DNA of 64,000 nucleotides from an uncultured Bacteroidota bacterium. GTDB taxonomy: Bacteria > Bacteroidota > Bacteroidia > Chitinophagales > Chitinophagaceae. Positions 18,798 to 26,681 of this stretch are shown in pieces. Position numbers and translations under genes: made by a program. Positions within the stretch are counted from its first letter, which is position 1. Each line of letters opens with the position of its first letter. The stretch spans positions 1-64,000 of the forward strand of contig CAJADG010000023.1 in assembly GCA_903938445.1 (NCBI GenBank), in the 5' to 3' direction. The notes below the pieces were generated by a model that saw only the letters and a program-made list of their open reading frames with translations, did no database searches and was not told the origin of the DNA.

Positions 18798-19747
18798 TGC
18801 AATCTTTCAAAAAAATAGCTTTTGTTTTATGGTTGTCAATAATGATCAGTCCAATGGTAGGACTATCTCAAGACACCACCTTAAAGGAGGAGGGTTTAAA
18901 TTTTACGTTGTCAGATGCCATTGTTCGAAATCACTTTGATTATAAAGCTATTTTACAAAGAATAAAAGAGGATACTAGTTTTTATAAAGCCTTCAAAACC
19001 CTTCGTACCATTGGGTATGCTTCCTATAATCATATCGAGATGAAAAATAAGGAAGGACGAATGGTTGCATCTCTTGATAGTAAAACGAGACAAAATCATA
19101 TAGGTGATTGTAGAACCATGGATGTTTTACAAGAAACTGTTACGGGTGATTTAAGAAAAGCAGATGGTTCTTATAATTATATGACCCCATCATTGTACGC
19201 AAGTTTATTTTTTACCAAAGGACAGGTTTGTGGAGAGACCAATGTAGTAGCAGGTAAAAAAAGAGTAGTAAGTGGAACGGGTATTGAAAAGGCGAAGGAG
19301 CAATTAAAAATGTTGTTTTTTAATCCTGGTAAAAAAATTCCAGGGATTCCATTTGTGGGTAATAAGTTGGATTTATATGATGAGTCTGCGCATGAATTAT
19401 ACGATTACAAATTAGACTATGTTGAATACCAAGGTCAGTTGGTGTATATGTTTGAAGTAAAGCCAAAAGCAGATCTTGGATTCTTTGCAAAGAACGATGT
19501 AGTAGTGGATCAAATTACTACATGGTTTAATCCAAAAACTTTAGAAGTATTGGGTCGTAATTATGCATTGTCCTATAAAGCAGGCGTATATGATTTTAAT
19601 GTAGCGATGGAAGTGGAGATGACTTATTTTAATGGTCAATTGGTTCCTAAAATTCTAAGATATAAAGGAAATTGGGATGTTGCTTTTAAAAAGAGAGAAA
19701 TAGGATTGTTTACTGCAACCTTATTTGATTTTAACAAAGGGAATTAA
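18797..19747 (+). CDS. Exported protein of unknown function
   Basis: A 316-residue protein that I do not recognise. It has an N-terminal signal peptide (Lys-rich start, hydrophobic core, cleavage near VGLSQ). The rest looks like a soluble alpha/beta protein rich in Lys and aromatic residues, with two cysteines (in GDCRT and GQVCGE) that could form a disulfide. The second half alternates short beta-like segments (for example LDYVEYQGQLVYMFEVKPK, ITTWFNPKTLEVLGRNYAL), resembling outer-membrane-lipoprotein-like sheets, but this is only an impression. It overlaps the def stop by one base and shares a TTAA stop sequence with the convergent YbdK-type gene. Confidence 0.8.
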   Translation: MQSFKKIAFVLWLSIMISPMVGLSQDTTLKEEGLNFTLSDAIVRNHFDYKAILQRIKEDTSFYKAFKTLRTIGYASYNHIEMKNKEGRMVASLDSKTRQNHIGDCRTMDVLQETVTGDLRKADGSYNYMTPSLYASLFFTKGQVCGETNVVAGKKRVVSGTGIEKAKEQLKMLFFNPGKKIPGIPFVGNKLDLYDESAHELYDYKLDYVEYQGQLVYMFEVKPKADLGFFAKNDVVVDQITTWFNPKTLEVLGRNYALSYKAGVYDFNVAMEVEMTYFNGQLVPKILRYKGNWDVAFKKREIGLFTATLFDFNKGN

Positions 19748-20847
19748 ACTTGTAAGAACGAAGCTTCAATCAACTTTACTACTTCCACTAAACTTCCCGT
19801 CTCCGCAAAGGTAGCTAGCTGTCTGTCCGCACCAGTTCCAGTTTTAAAGATGTCTTTTACTTTTTCAACATGGTGTCTACTTCCAAGTTCATCTACCACG
19901 CCATCTACAAATTCAAGTAATTCGTCAATTAATTCAATCACAGGTACTTCTTTTTCTTGGCCAAAGTCAATCAACAAACCATCAATTCCATAACGACTCG
20001 CGCGCCATTTATTTTCGTTAATTAAGGCACGTTGATAATTAATGAAATTAATATTTTGACGACGCAGTGCGTAAATTTTTGCGCAGATGGCTTGAAACAA
20101 TGCAGTAATGGTAATGGTTTCCTGCACTGTCATTGGAATATCACAAATTCTAAATTCAATAGTATTGTAAACAGGATTCACACGAAGGTCCCACCATATT
20201 TTTTTAGCATCATCAATACAATTGGTTTTAATAAGCAATTGCACGAAATTGTCATAAGCTTCAATGCTTTCAAAGTAATCAGGAATGCCTGTTCTTGGAA
20301 ACTTATCAAACACTTTTGATCGATAGGATTTGTATCCAGTGTTACGTGATTCCCAAAAAGGGGAGTTGGTACTTAATGCATAAATATGCGGCAAGAAATA
20401 CCTGGCAGTATTGGCAATATGAATGGCCATCTTACGGTCTTCCATACCTACATGCACGTGGAGTCCAAAAATCAAATTACTACGTGCAGCTTGTTGCAAT
20501 TCATTTAATAGGTCTTGATATCTTGAGCTATCTGAAATTAATTGTTTTTCCCATAAACTAAATGGGTGGGTGCCCGATGCTCCAATGCTATAGCCAAGGT
20601 CATTGGCAATTTTGGCAACACCGGTTCTTAAAGATAATATTTCTTTAAAAGCCTCATCGGCATTTTTGCAAATTGCACTTCCTACTTCCACCACTGCCTG
20701 GTGCATTTCTGCCTTTATTTTATCCTGAAATAGTTTTTGTCCTTCATTGACAATAGAACGCTGATGGCTTTTTAGTTCCTTGGTAGAAGGGTCTAAAATC
20801 ATGTATTCTTCTTCTACCCCTATGGTAAATTGTTGTAAGCTAGCCAT
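19744..20847 (-). CDS. YbdK/GCS2-family carboxylate-amine ligase
   Basis: A 367-residue member of the glutamate-cysteine ligase 2 family. I choose the start MASLQQF, which leads directly into the family signature TIGVEEEYMILD. The glutamine-synthetase-like fold is supported by GLHVHVGM (metal-binding His) and by RASRYGIDG near the C-terminus. The family ATP-dependently joins a carboxylate and an amine, with weak glutamate-cysteine ligase activity in the E. coli member. The true substrate is uncertain, and no glutathione synthetase is nearby. A terminator-like hairpin separates it from phoH upstream. Confidence 0.88.
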   Translation of the reverse strand: MASLQQFTIGVEEEYMILDPSTKELKSHQRSIVNEGQKLFQDKIKAEMHQAVVEVGSAICKNADEAFKEILSLRTGVAKIANDLGYSIGASGTHPFSLWEKQLISDSSRYQDLLNELQQAARSNLIFGLHVHVGMEDRKMAIHIANTARYFLPHIYALSTNSPFWESRNTGYKSYRSKVFDKFPRTGIPDYFESIEAYDNFVQLLIKTNCIDDAKKIWWDLRVNPVYNTIEFRICDIPMTVQETITITALFQAICAKIYALRRQNINFINYQRALINENKWRASRYGIDGLLIDFGQEKEVPVIELIDELLEFVDGVVDELGSRHHVEKVKDIFKTGTGADRQLATFAETGSLVEVVKLIEASFLQV

Positions 20848-20879
20848 CGCTATAAAAATAAGCAATTTTTACCATACAT

Positions 20880-20910
20880 AAAAATACCCCCAACACGGCG
20901 CCGGGGGTAT
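20880..20910 (-). terminator. Intrinsic terminator after phoH
   Basis: On the minus strand an 8-bp stem (ATACCCCC / GGGGGTAT) with a GC-rich loop is followed by TTTTT. It is placed between the phoH stop and the next gene on the same strand. Confidence 0.75.
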
Positions 20911-20954
20911 GGTACGAACTAACAATGATTTGATAGTAATTAGCTGAATCTTAT

Positions 20955-21935
20955 TTAACGATGATAAGAGTTCTCCGTTTCGTTTTCTCTTTCTTTATCG
21001 TAAGCCTTAATAATTGCTTTTACTAATTTATGCCTTACCACGTCTTCCTCATCCAATTCAATGTGCGCAATCCCTTCAATATTTTTTAAAATACGCACTG
21101 CTTTCTCTAAGCCACTTCGTTGGTTACGGGGTAAATCCACCTGTGTAGGGTCACCCGTGATAATAGCTTTGGCATTGGATCCAATACGTGTTAAGAACAT
21201 TTTAATTTGTAAGTCATTTGCGTTTTGAGATTCATCCAAAATAATAAACGCATTGTCTAAAGTACGACCACGCATGTAAGCCAATGGAGCAATCTCAATG
21301 GTGCGAGTGGACATATAATAACCTAATTTATCTGCTGGAATCATATCGTCTAATGCATCATATAAAGGGCGTAAGTAAGGATCAATTTTTTCTTTTAAAT
21401 CACCAGGTAAAAATCCTAAACTTTCACCAGCTTCTACCGCTGGGCGCGTTAAAATAATTTTCTTTACTACTTTATTTTTCAATGCCCTTACCGCTAAAGC
21501 AACGGCAGTGTAAGTTTTACCAGTACCTGCTGGTCCAATGGCAAAAACAATATCGTTTTTGTCTGCAGCCGTAACCATTTTTTTCTGATTGGCTGTACGC
21601 GCTCTAACTGTTTTACCATTAGGGCCAAACACCAATACTTCATTTGGATTTTTATCAACAAAATTGTCGATTACTTCGGCATCATCGCCGCCTAAGATTT
21701 GTTCAAAATAATTTTCAGATAAATGCCCATTGCGTTCCATATACTGGATAATGAGCGTAATTTTTTCTTTAGCCAATTCAATTTGTTCTGGTGCACCGCT
21801 TAGTTTAATTTGGGTGCCTCTTGATAAGATTTTTAAAAGTGGAAACTTCTTTTTTAAAATGTCAAACTTGGAGTTGTTGACACCGAAAAACTCAATTGGG
21901 TTAACGGTATCTAAATTGATGATGGTTTCAGTCAA
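20955..21935 (-). CDS. phoH: PhoH-like ATPase
   Basis: A 326-residue PhoH-family protein (PhoL/YbeZ type), a cytoplasmic P-loop ATPase linked to RNA metabolism and often found with the rRNA-maturation nuclease YbeY. An N-terminal KH-like segment (about residues 15-65) precedes the ATPase domain. Walker A is GPAGTGKT at residues 134-141 and Walker B is IILDESQNA. The start codon is TTG; no in-frame ATG occurs near it. YbeY is not adjacent in this window. A terminator follows at 20880-20910. Confidence 0.92.
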   Translation of the reverse strand: MTETIINLDTVNPIEFFGVNNSKFDILKKKFPLLKILSRGTQIKLSGAPEQIELAKEKITLIIQYMERNGHLSENYFEQILGGDDAEVIDNFVDKNPNEVLVFGPNGKTVRARTANQKKMVTAADKNDIVFAIGPAGTGKTYTAVALAVRALKNKVVKKIILTRPAVEAGESLGFLPGDLKEKIDPYLRPLYDALDDMIPADKLGYYMSTRTIEIAPLAYMRGRTLDNAFIILDESQNANDLQIKMFLTRIGSNAKAIITGDPTQVDLPRNQRSGLEKAVRILKNIEGIAHIELDEEDVVRHKLVKAIIKAYDKERENETENSYHR

Positions 21936-22097
21936 TGGATTAGATTTAATGGGTTAGGGTAGTAATTATATCAACTAACACAATTTAACTCATGAAGTTT
22001 AAAATTACAAGGCCTAAATACGCACAAATGTTAATTACTTAATTGATAACATTAAGTTCATAAAATAGTAAAGATGCGTTAAAACCAAAAGGGGTAA

Positions 22098-22745
22098 CTA
22101 GACGTTTTTTAAAGTAACAATCATAGCCTTTGGGTCGGCTGCTTTAAATACGGTGGTTCCTGCAACCAATACATCGGCACCTGCTTTCACCAACGCGCCA
22201 GCATTGTTTTCGGTAACACCACCATCTATTTCAATTAAAGTGGCTGCACCTGCGTTCACAATAATTTGTTTAAGGGCGCGCACTTTTTCGTAGGTATGTT
22301 CAATAAATTTTTGTCCACCAAATCCAGGGTTCACACTCATCACACAAACCACATCAATATCCTTAATCACATCTTTTAATAAATCAACAGAGGTATGTGG
22401 ATTGATAGCAACACCGGCTTTCATGACCTGTGCTTTTATTTGTTGTAATGTGCTATGTAAATGTGGACAAGCTTCATAATGCACCGTTAAAACATCGGCA
22501 CCTGCTTTCTTAAAATCAGCAATATATTTTTCGGGATGCACAATCATTAAATGCACATCCATCATTTTGGTAGTTGTTTTTTTGATTTGCTCTATTACAG
22601 GCAATCCATAACTAATATTTGGAACAAAACTTCCGTCCATCACGTCCAAATGAAACCATGCAGCTTCACTTTCATTTAGCATTTCACATGCTTTACCTAA
22701 ATTCAAAAAATCTGCAGCTAATAAGGAGGGAGCAATGATGGCCAT
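22098..22745 (-). CDS. rpe: Ribulose-phosphate 3-epimerase
   Basis: A 215-residue TIM-barrel metalloenzyme interconverting ribulose 5-phosphate and xylulose 5-phosphate in the pentose phosphate pathway. The N-terminus IAPSLLAADFLNLG, the metal-binding FHLDVMDGSFVPN and MDVHLMI, and the phosphate-binding SVNPGFGGQKF and EIDGGV segments are canonical. It is divergent from the TolB-like gene, and their predicted -7 boxes are almost back to back. Confidence 0.97.
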   Translation of the reverse strand: MAIIAPSLLAADFLNLGKACEMLNESEAAWFHLDVMDGSFVPNISYGLPVIEQIKKTTTKMMDVHLMIVHPEKYIADFKKAGADVLTVHYEACPHLHSTLQQIKAQVMKAGVAINPHTSVDLLKDVIKDIDVVCVMSVNPGFGGQKFIEHTYEKVRALKQIIVNAGAATLIEIDGGVTENNAGALVKAGADVLVAGTTVFKAADPKAMIVTLKNV

Positions 22746-22760
22746 AGGATGTATTTGTTA

Positions 22761-22768
22761 CAAAATTA
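22761..22768 (-). promoter_or_regulatory. Putative -7 box for rpe
   Basis: The minus strand reads TAATTTTG, matching TAnnTTTG, 15 bases before the rpe ATG. It is separated by only two bases from the divergent box at 22771. Confidence 0.5.
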
Positions 22769-22770
22769 AG

Positions 22771-22778
22771 TACTTTTG
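22771..22778 (+). promoter_or_regulatory. Putative -7 box for the TolB-like gene
   Basis: TACTTTTG matches TAnnTTTG, 19 bases before the ATG at 22798. Confidence 0.5.
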
Positions 22779-22797
22779 GGCTCAATTTTATAAGTAT

Positions 22798-23895
22798 ATG
22801 AAAAAGTTAATGCTTCTTGTTGTGGCTATACTCAGTATCGCTTCTGCGTTCAGTCAAAAAGATTCTGTGTTTGTTGGTTTCGCCAAAAAAGATTCTATCT
22901 TATTTGCTGGTGAAAAACATTTTAAAAATATCATTCAGTTAACTAATAGCGGGGATAATGCCGAAGCGTATTGGAGCTTTGATAGCAAGCGAATTACTTT
23001 TCAAAGAACCAATCCAAAAGAAGGTTTAATGTGTGATCAAATTTTCATGGGTGTAGTCCCTAGTAATAGTACCACCCCATTTACGTATAAATCAATTAGT
23101 GGTGGAAAGGGTCGTACAACTTGTTCTTATTTCACAAAAGATGGCGCACACATTATATACGCGTCGACAAATGAGGGTGGCAATGATTGTCCTCCAACAG
23201 TGGATCGTGCTAAATACGGAAATAAATACATTTGGCCTTTGTACAATACCTATGACATTTTTATGGCGGATACGAATGGTGTTGTTGTAAAACAATTAAC
23301 TAAGTCAAAAGGATATGATGCAGAAGGGACTTTATCTTATGATGGCAAAAAAATGATTTATTGTAGCGATAAGGACGGTGATTTGGATTTATATGTAATG
23401 GATTTAGAAACAGGTGCAGAAAAGAAAGTAACGAACACTTTAGGCTATGATGGGGGTGCTTGGTTTAGCCCAGATGGTACAAAAATTGTTTGGAGAGCAA
23501 GCCGTCCTAAAACAGAAGCTGAAATTGCAGATTATAAAGCATTATTAAAAGACGGATTAGTGGCACCAACCAGCATGGAGGTATTCATAGCCAATGCAGA
23601 TGGAACTAATGCTAAGCAAATTACACATTTAGGTCAAGCTAATTGGGCACCTAATTTTACACCAGATGGTAAACACATTATTTTTTGTAGCAACCATGAG
23701 TATAAATATGGTTTTCCTTTTAATATGTATCTAATGGATTTGGAAGGAAACAATATTGAAAAAATTAGCCGTGATAAAGGATTCGATGCTTTCCCCATGT
23801 TCAGTTATGATGGTAAAAAAATCATGTTCTCTTCTAACCGAAATAATGGGGGTACGCACGATACGAATCTATTTGTAGCAGATTGGGTAGATTAA
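22798..23895 (+). CDS. Exported TolB-like (PD40) beta-propeller protein
   Basis: A 365-residue protein with a signal peptide (Met-Lys-Lys, cleavage near SAFSQ); the ATG at 22798 is chosen because the promoter box lies inside the longer frame. The mature part carries repeated WD40-like/PD40 blades of the form SYDGKKMIYCSDKDGDLDLYVMD, GAWFSPDGTKIVW and NFTPDGKHIIFCS. It resembles TolB and the propeller half of prolyl oligopeptidases, but there is no peptidase domain. A periplasmic or surface binding role is likely; the ligand is unknown. No Pal or Tol genes are adjacent, so I do not call it TolB. Confidence 0.82.
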   Translation: MKKLMLLVVAILSIASAFSQKDSVFVGFAKKDSILFAGEKHFKNIIQLTNSGDNAEAYWSFDSKRITFQRTNPKEGLMCDQIFMGVVPSNSTTPFTYKSISGGKGRTTCSYFTKDGAHIIYASTNEGGNDCPPTVDRAKYGNKYIWPLYNTYDIFMADTNGVVVKQLTKSKGYDAEGTLSYDGKKMIYCSDKDGDLDLYVMDLETGAEKKVTNTLGYDGGAWFSPDGTKIVWRASRPKTEAEIADYKALLKDGLVAPTSMEVFIANADGTNAKQITHLGQANWAPNFTPDGKHIIFCSNHEYKYGFPFNMYLMDLEGNNIEKISRDKGFDAFPMFSYDGKKIMFSSNRNNGGTHDTNLFVADWVD

Positions 23896-23934
23896 TCGTA
23901 ATTTAGCTAACATTCTAATTAAAATATTAAAAAT

Positions 23935-24381
23935 ATGTATACAGGCTTAGTTCATTTACATAACTTATTAAGATGGGTCATTATAATTGCCTTAGTCTTA
24001 ACTATAGTAAACTTATTCCTTAAAAAGGATGCCCTTAAAACAAGCAAGGTTTTATTGATAAGTGCACACACCACCTTGTTATTGGGCTTATACCAATACT
24101 TTTTTGGATCAGTAGGTTTCCAATTAATAAAGTCGGCAGCTGGTGGCATGAAAGACGTGATGAAAGACGCGGCAAGTCGTTTTTGGGCAGTTGAACATGC
24201 TTTTTCTATGATTTTAGCCATTGTTTTTATTACCATTGGACACATTAAGTTAAAAAAGACAGGCAAAACCAATCCAAGCTTAGTATTTTTCATTTTAGCC
24301 TTCGTTTTAATTCTTTTAATGACGCCTTGGCCGTTTAAAGCTGGGGTTGGTCGCCCTTGGTATCCAGGAGCTGGCATATAA
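23935..24381 (+). CDS. Four-helix membrane protein, cytochrome-b-like
   Basis: A 148-residue integral membrane protein with four predicted helices. Histidines fall in or near the helices (His7, His9, His45, His88 in AVEHAF, His103), so haem binding is possible. Relatives in Bacteroidota are sometimes labelled cytochrome b, but I cannot verify that. It has no signal peptide beyond the first helix. A terminator follows at 24417 and separates it from the ribosomal gene cluster. Confidence 0.6.
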   Translation: MYTGLVHLHNLLRWVIIIALVLTIVNLFLKKDALKTSKVLLISAHTTLLLGLYQYFFGSVGFQLIKSAAGGMKDVMKDAASRFWAVEHAFSMILAIVFITIGHIKLKKTGKTNPSLVFFILAFVLILLMTPWPFKAGVGRPWYPGAGI

Positions 24382-24416
24382 CATTTTCTTAACTAACTGA
24401 TTATCAACGATTTTTT

Positions 24417-24446
24417 AAGGAGAAGCGTGGCTTCTCCTTTTATTTT
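24417..24446 (+). terminator. Intrinsic terminator upstream of the ribosomal cluster
   Basis: The stem GGAGAAGC / GCTTCTCC with a 3-base loop is followed by TTTTATTTT. It isolates infA and the genes after it from the preceding membrane-protein gene. Confidence 0.85.
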
Positions 24447-24498
24447 CTACTTTTTTCAATATTTCGCTGGTAATTTTTCTTAATTCCATTCATTTCCA

Positions 24499-24506
24499 TA
24501 TCTTTG
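24499..24506 (+). promoter_or_regulatory. Putative -7 box for infA and the ribosomal cluster
   Basis: TATCTTTG matches TAnnTTTG, 16 bases before the infA ATG and after a terminator. infA therefore appears to head its transcription unit here. Confidence 0.65.
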
Positions 24507-24522
24507 CAACCCCAAAATAAGT

Positions 24523-24741
24523 ATGTCAAAACAACCGCTGATTAAACAAGATGGAGTAATTATTGAAGCACTGAGCAATGCTATGTTCAGAGTTAAGCTT
24601 GAAAATGGTCACGAAATCTTAGCAACAATTTCTGGAAAGATGCGTATGCACTACATCAGAATTTTGCCTGGTGATAAAGTAGGTGTGGAGATGAGTCCAT
24701 ATGACTTAACAAGGGGCCGAATTATATTTAGACATAAGTAA
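24523..24741 (+). CDS. infA: Translation initiation factor IF-1
   Basis: A 72-residue single S1/OB-fold protein that binds the ribosomal A site during initiation. The sequence is canonical ([21 protein letters not shown] near the start, [12 protein letters not shown] at the end). It is the first gene of the cluster infA-rpmJ-rpsM-rpsK-rpsD-rpoA-rplQ. In many bacteria secY and map precede it; here a terminator and an unrelated membrane protein do. Confidence 0.98.
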   Translation: MSKQPLIKQDGVIIEALSNAMFRVKLENGHEILATISGKMRMHYIRILPGDKVGVEMSPYDLTRGRIIFRHK

Positions 24742-24770
24742 CAGAAGAATAATTATTTAAAAACAAAAAG

Positions 24771-24887
24771 ATGAAAGTTAGAGCATCTATCAAAAAACGT
24801 AGTGCCGATTGCAAAATCGTGAAGCGTAAAGGCGTATTATTTGTGATCAACAAAAAGAACCCTCGCTTTAAGCAAAGACAAGGATAG
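24771..24887 (+). CDS. rpmJ: 50S ribosomal protein L36
   Basis: A 38-residue protein, [10 protein letters not shown] at the start and NPRFKQRQG at the end, 29 bases after infA. The zinc-ribbon cysteines of the C+ form are mostly missing: only one Cys remains (in SADCKI), so this is the zinc-independent type. Small, basic, and in the expected operon position. Confidence 0.97.
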   Translation: MKVRASIKKRSADCKIVKRKGVLFVINKKNPRFKQRQG

Positions 24888-24892
24888 TAAGG

Positions 24893-24913
24893 CTTTTAGC
24901 GGAGACGCTAGAG
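24893..24913 (+). other. GNRA-capped hairpin in the rpmJ-rpsM spacer
   Basis: TAGCG-GAGA-CGCTA (24897-24910) forms a 5-bp stem with a GAGA tetraloop, extendable by CT/AG at the base. No T run follows, so it is not a terminator. It may be a small RNA-structural or processing element; its function is unknown. Confidence 0.4.
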
Positions 24914-24955
24914 TTTTAAAAAACAAAAATTAAAATAAAAAACAAGTTTTAGCAT

Positions 24956-25336
24956 ATGGCTCGTATTGCCGGTATAGACTTACCAAAAAACAAAAGAGGA
25001 GAAATTGGACTACAGTACATTTTCGGTATTGGACATTCAACTGCTCAGTACATCTTAGACAAAGCAAACATCAGTTACGATAAAAAAGTAAATGAGTGGA
25101 ATGACGAAGAGCAAACAGCAATTCGTAATATCATTAACGCTGAATTTAAAGTAGAAGGTGCTTTACGTAGTGAAGTTTCTATGAGCATTAAGCGTTTATT
25201 AGATATCGCTTGTTACCGTGGTTTACGTCATAGAAAAGGGTTACCTGTTCGTGGCCAAAGAACTAAAACTAACTCACGTACTCGTAAGGGTAAGCGTAAG
25301 ACAGTTGCTGGTAAGAAGAAGGTAGCTAAGAAATAA
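24956..25336 (+). CDS. rpsM: 30S ribosomal protein S13
   Basis: A 126-residue head protein of the small subunit. The N-terminus [18 protein letters not shown], the helix-hairpin region with [11 protein letters not shown], and the basic tail ([19 protein letters not shown]) are canonical. It is followed by an unusually long 185-bp spacer that holds a terminator-like hairpin and a structured element before rpsK. Confidence 0.98.
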   Translation: MARIAGIDLPKNKRGEIGLQYIFGIGHSTAQYILDKANISYDKKVNEWNDEEQTAIRNIINAEFKVEGALRSEVSMSIKRLLDIACYRGLRHRKGLPVRGQRTKTNSRTRKGKRKTVAGKKKVAKK

Positions 25337-25344
25337 TAAATCAT

Positions 25345-25379
25345 AAAGTAGTCGTCGAAAATTTCGGTGACTACTTTTT
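25345..25379 (+). terminator. Terminator-like hairpin between rpsM and rpsK
   Basis: AAAGTAGTCGTCGA pairs with TCGGTGACTACTTT (14 bp including two G-T wobbles) around a 5-base loop, followed by a run of five T (25375-25379). By sequence it is a good intrinsic terminator in the middle of a ribosomal operon. I see no perfect -7 box between it and rpsK, so read-through or attenuation control is suggested. Confidence 0.7.
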
Positions 25380-25392
25380 GCTATAAAATCCG

Positions 25393-25468
25393 TTTGAAAT
25401 TGGATCCTGATTCGCAAGAACCAGGGGAGATTTAACCGGTTTCCGCTTCGGCGGAATTTCAATTTAAA
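25393..25468 (+). promoter_or_regulatory. Candidate ribosomal-protein leader RNA: three-way junction upstream of rpsK
   Basis: The predicted closing stem is AAATTG (25397-25402) with CAATTT (25460-25465), extendable by TTT/AAA past a bulged G. Inside are two hairpins. CCTGATTC-GCAA-GAACCAGG (25406-25425) has eight positions, one A-C mismatch and a GNRA loop. TTCCGC-TTCG-GCGGAA (25441-25456) has six perfect pairs and a UUCG loop. Two stable tetraloop hairpins in one closed unit, just upstream of rpsK-rpsD-rpoA-rplQ, suggest an autoregulatory leader. The fold was found by eye without energy calculation or alignment. Confidence 0.5.
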
Positions 25469-25521
25469 TAACCCGCTCTTTTACAAGTGAAAAACAAGTA
25501 AAAAAGCACACCTCAAACACA

Positions 25522-25932
25522 ATGGCTAAACCACAAAAAGCACAGAACAGTGCAAAAGCAGCTGCAAAAAAGAGAGTCGTAAAAATCGACGCAGCAGGTG
25601 AAGTTCGCATCAGCGCAACTTTCAACAATTTAATCATCGCCTTTACTAACAAAGCAGGTCAAGTAATTAGCTGGAGCAGTGCTGGTAAAATGGGCTTTAG
25701 AGGTTCTAAAAAGAACACTCCATATGCCGCTCAAATGGCAGCAGCTGATGCAGCGAAAGTAGCATTAGACGCTGGTGTTAAAAGAGTGGATGTATTTGTA
25801 AAAGGACCAGGTTCTGGTCGTGAAGGAGCTATCCGTTCTATTTCACAATCAGGTATCGAAGTAACTTCAATCCGCGACGTGACTCCAATGCCACATAACG
25901 GTTGTCGTCCTCCAAAACAAAGAAGAGTATAA
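25522..25932 (+). CDS. rpsK: 30S ribosomal protein S11
   Basis: A 136-residue protein of the 30S platform. An Ala/Lys-rich N-terminal extension (about 20 residues) precedes the conserved core: [38 protein letters not shown], and the C-terminus [16 protein letters not shown]. It is preceded by a 185-bp structured spacer and followed by an 88-bp spacer before rpsD. Confidence 0.98.
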   Translation: MAKPQKAQNSAKAAAKKRVVKIDAAGEVRISATFNNLIIAFTNKAGQVISWSSAGKMGFRGSKKNTPYAAQMAAADAAKVALDAGVKRVDVFVKGPGSGREGAIRSISQSGIEVTSIRDVTPMPHNGCRPPKQRRV

Positions 25933-25953
25933 CACTAACAATATTTCAAAAAG

Positions 25954-26006
25954 GGTATTGCATTCATTTTAGATTTTTACTGATGCTTTACCGTCACCAA
26001 AAAATC
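25954..26006 (+). promoter_or_regulatory. Candidate pseudoknot upstream of rpsD
   Basis: Stem 1: GGTATTGCAT (25954-25963) pairs with ATGCTTTACC (25983-25992), eight pairs around a 2x2 T-T internal loop. Stem 2: GATTTTT (25972-25978), inside the stem 1 loop, pairs with AAAAATC (26000-26006) downstream, making an H-type pseudoknot that ends 14 bases before the rpsD ATG. Stem 2 is nearly all A-U, so it could be chance in this AT-rich genome. Confidence 0.35.
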
Positions 26007-26020
26007 AAAAAAAATAAATT

Positions 26021-26626
26021 ATGGCACGTTACACAGGTCCAAAAACCAAAATTTCCCGCATTTTCGGCGAACCTATTTTAGGAAACGCAAAATGGTTGGG
26101 TAAAAACAGCAACCCTCCAGGTCAACACGGTGCACAACGCAAGCGTAAGCAATTAGGAGAGTATGCATTACAGTTAAGAGAAAAGCAAAAAGCAAAATAC
26201 ACTTATGGTGTGTTAGAGCGTCAATTCCGTAAAACATTTGAAGAAGCATCTCGTATTAAAGGTGTAACTGGTGAAAACTTAATCAAATTATTGGAGTCTC
26301 GCTTAGATAACACAATTTTCAGAATGGGATTGGCTGCTAGCCGTCCAGAAGCTCGTCAGTTAGTAGCTCACAAGCATATTTCTGTAAATGGTGACGTAAC
26401 TAATGTTCCTTCTTACACATGTAAGCCAGGTGATGTTATTACTTACCGTCCAAAGAGTGCACACAATTCAGCTATCGTTAGCAAGCAACGTCCAAGAAAC
26501 ACTAAGTTTAGCTGGGTGGATTGGAACGAAACAACTAACACTGGTACATTCATTGCAATGCCAGAAAGAGAAGCTGTTCCTGAAAACATTAAGGAGCAAT
26601 TGATCGTAGAATTGTATTCTAAATAG
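26021..26626 (+). CDS. rpsD: 30S ribosomal protein S4
   Basis: A 201-residue primary 16S rRNA-binding protein that nucleates 30S assembly. The N-terminal domain (ARYTGPKTKISRIFGEPI) lacks the zinc cysteines of some S4 proteins. The S4 RNA-binding domain (LESRLDNTIFRMGLAASRPEARQLV, spanning about residues 92-150) is canonical. In E. coli S4 represses this operon by binding an mRNA pseudoknot, which makes the potential pseudoknot just upstream of this gene notable. Confidence 0.98.
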   Translation: MARYTGPKTKISRIFGEPILGNAKWLGKNSNPPGQHGAQRKRKQLGEYALQLREKQKAKYTYGVLERQFRKTFEEASRIKGVTGENLIKLLESRLDNTIFRMGLAASRPEARQLVAHKHISVNGDVTNVPSYTCKPGDVITYRPKSAHNSAIVSKQRPRNTKFSWVDWNETTNTGTFIAMPEREAVPENIKEQLIVELYSK

Positions 26627-26681
26627 TAGCACTTAACAACATTTCTTCTTTAGGGAAGATTCAAACAAAAAAAAGTATAAC

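Noticed and set aside
22798-23895. TolB of the Tol-Pal system
   Set aside because: PD40 blades are present, but the Pal, TolA, TolQ and TolR genes are not adjacent and the N-terminal TolB domain is not evident.
24785-24887. Zinc-ribbon form of L36
   Set aside because: Only one of the usual Cys residues is present, so the zinc-free form is the correct description.
25274-25462. 62-codon minus-strand frame over the rpsM end and spacer
   Set aside because: It runs through the rpsM 3' end and the structured spacer; the RNA structure explains the sequence better.
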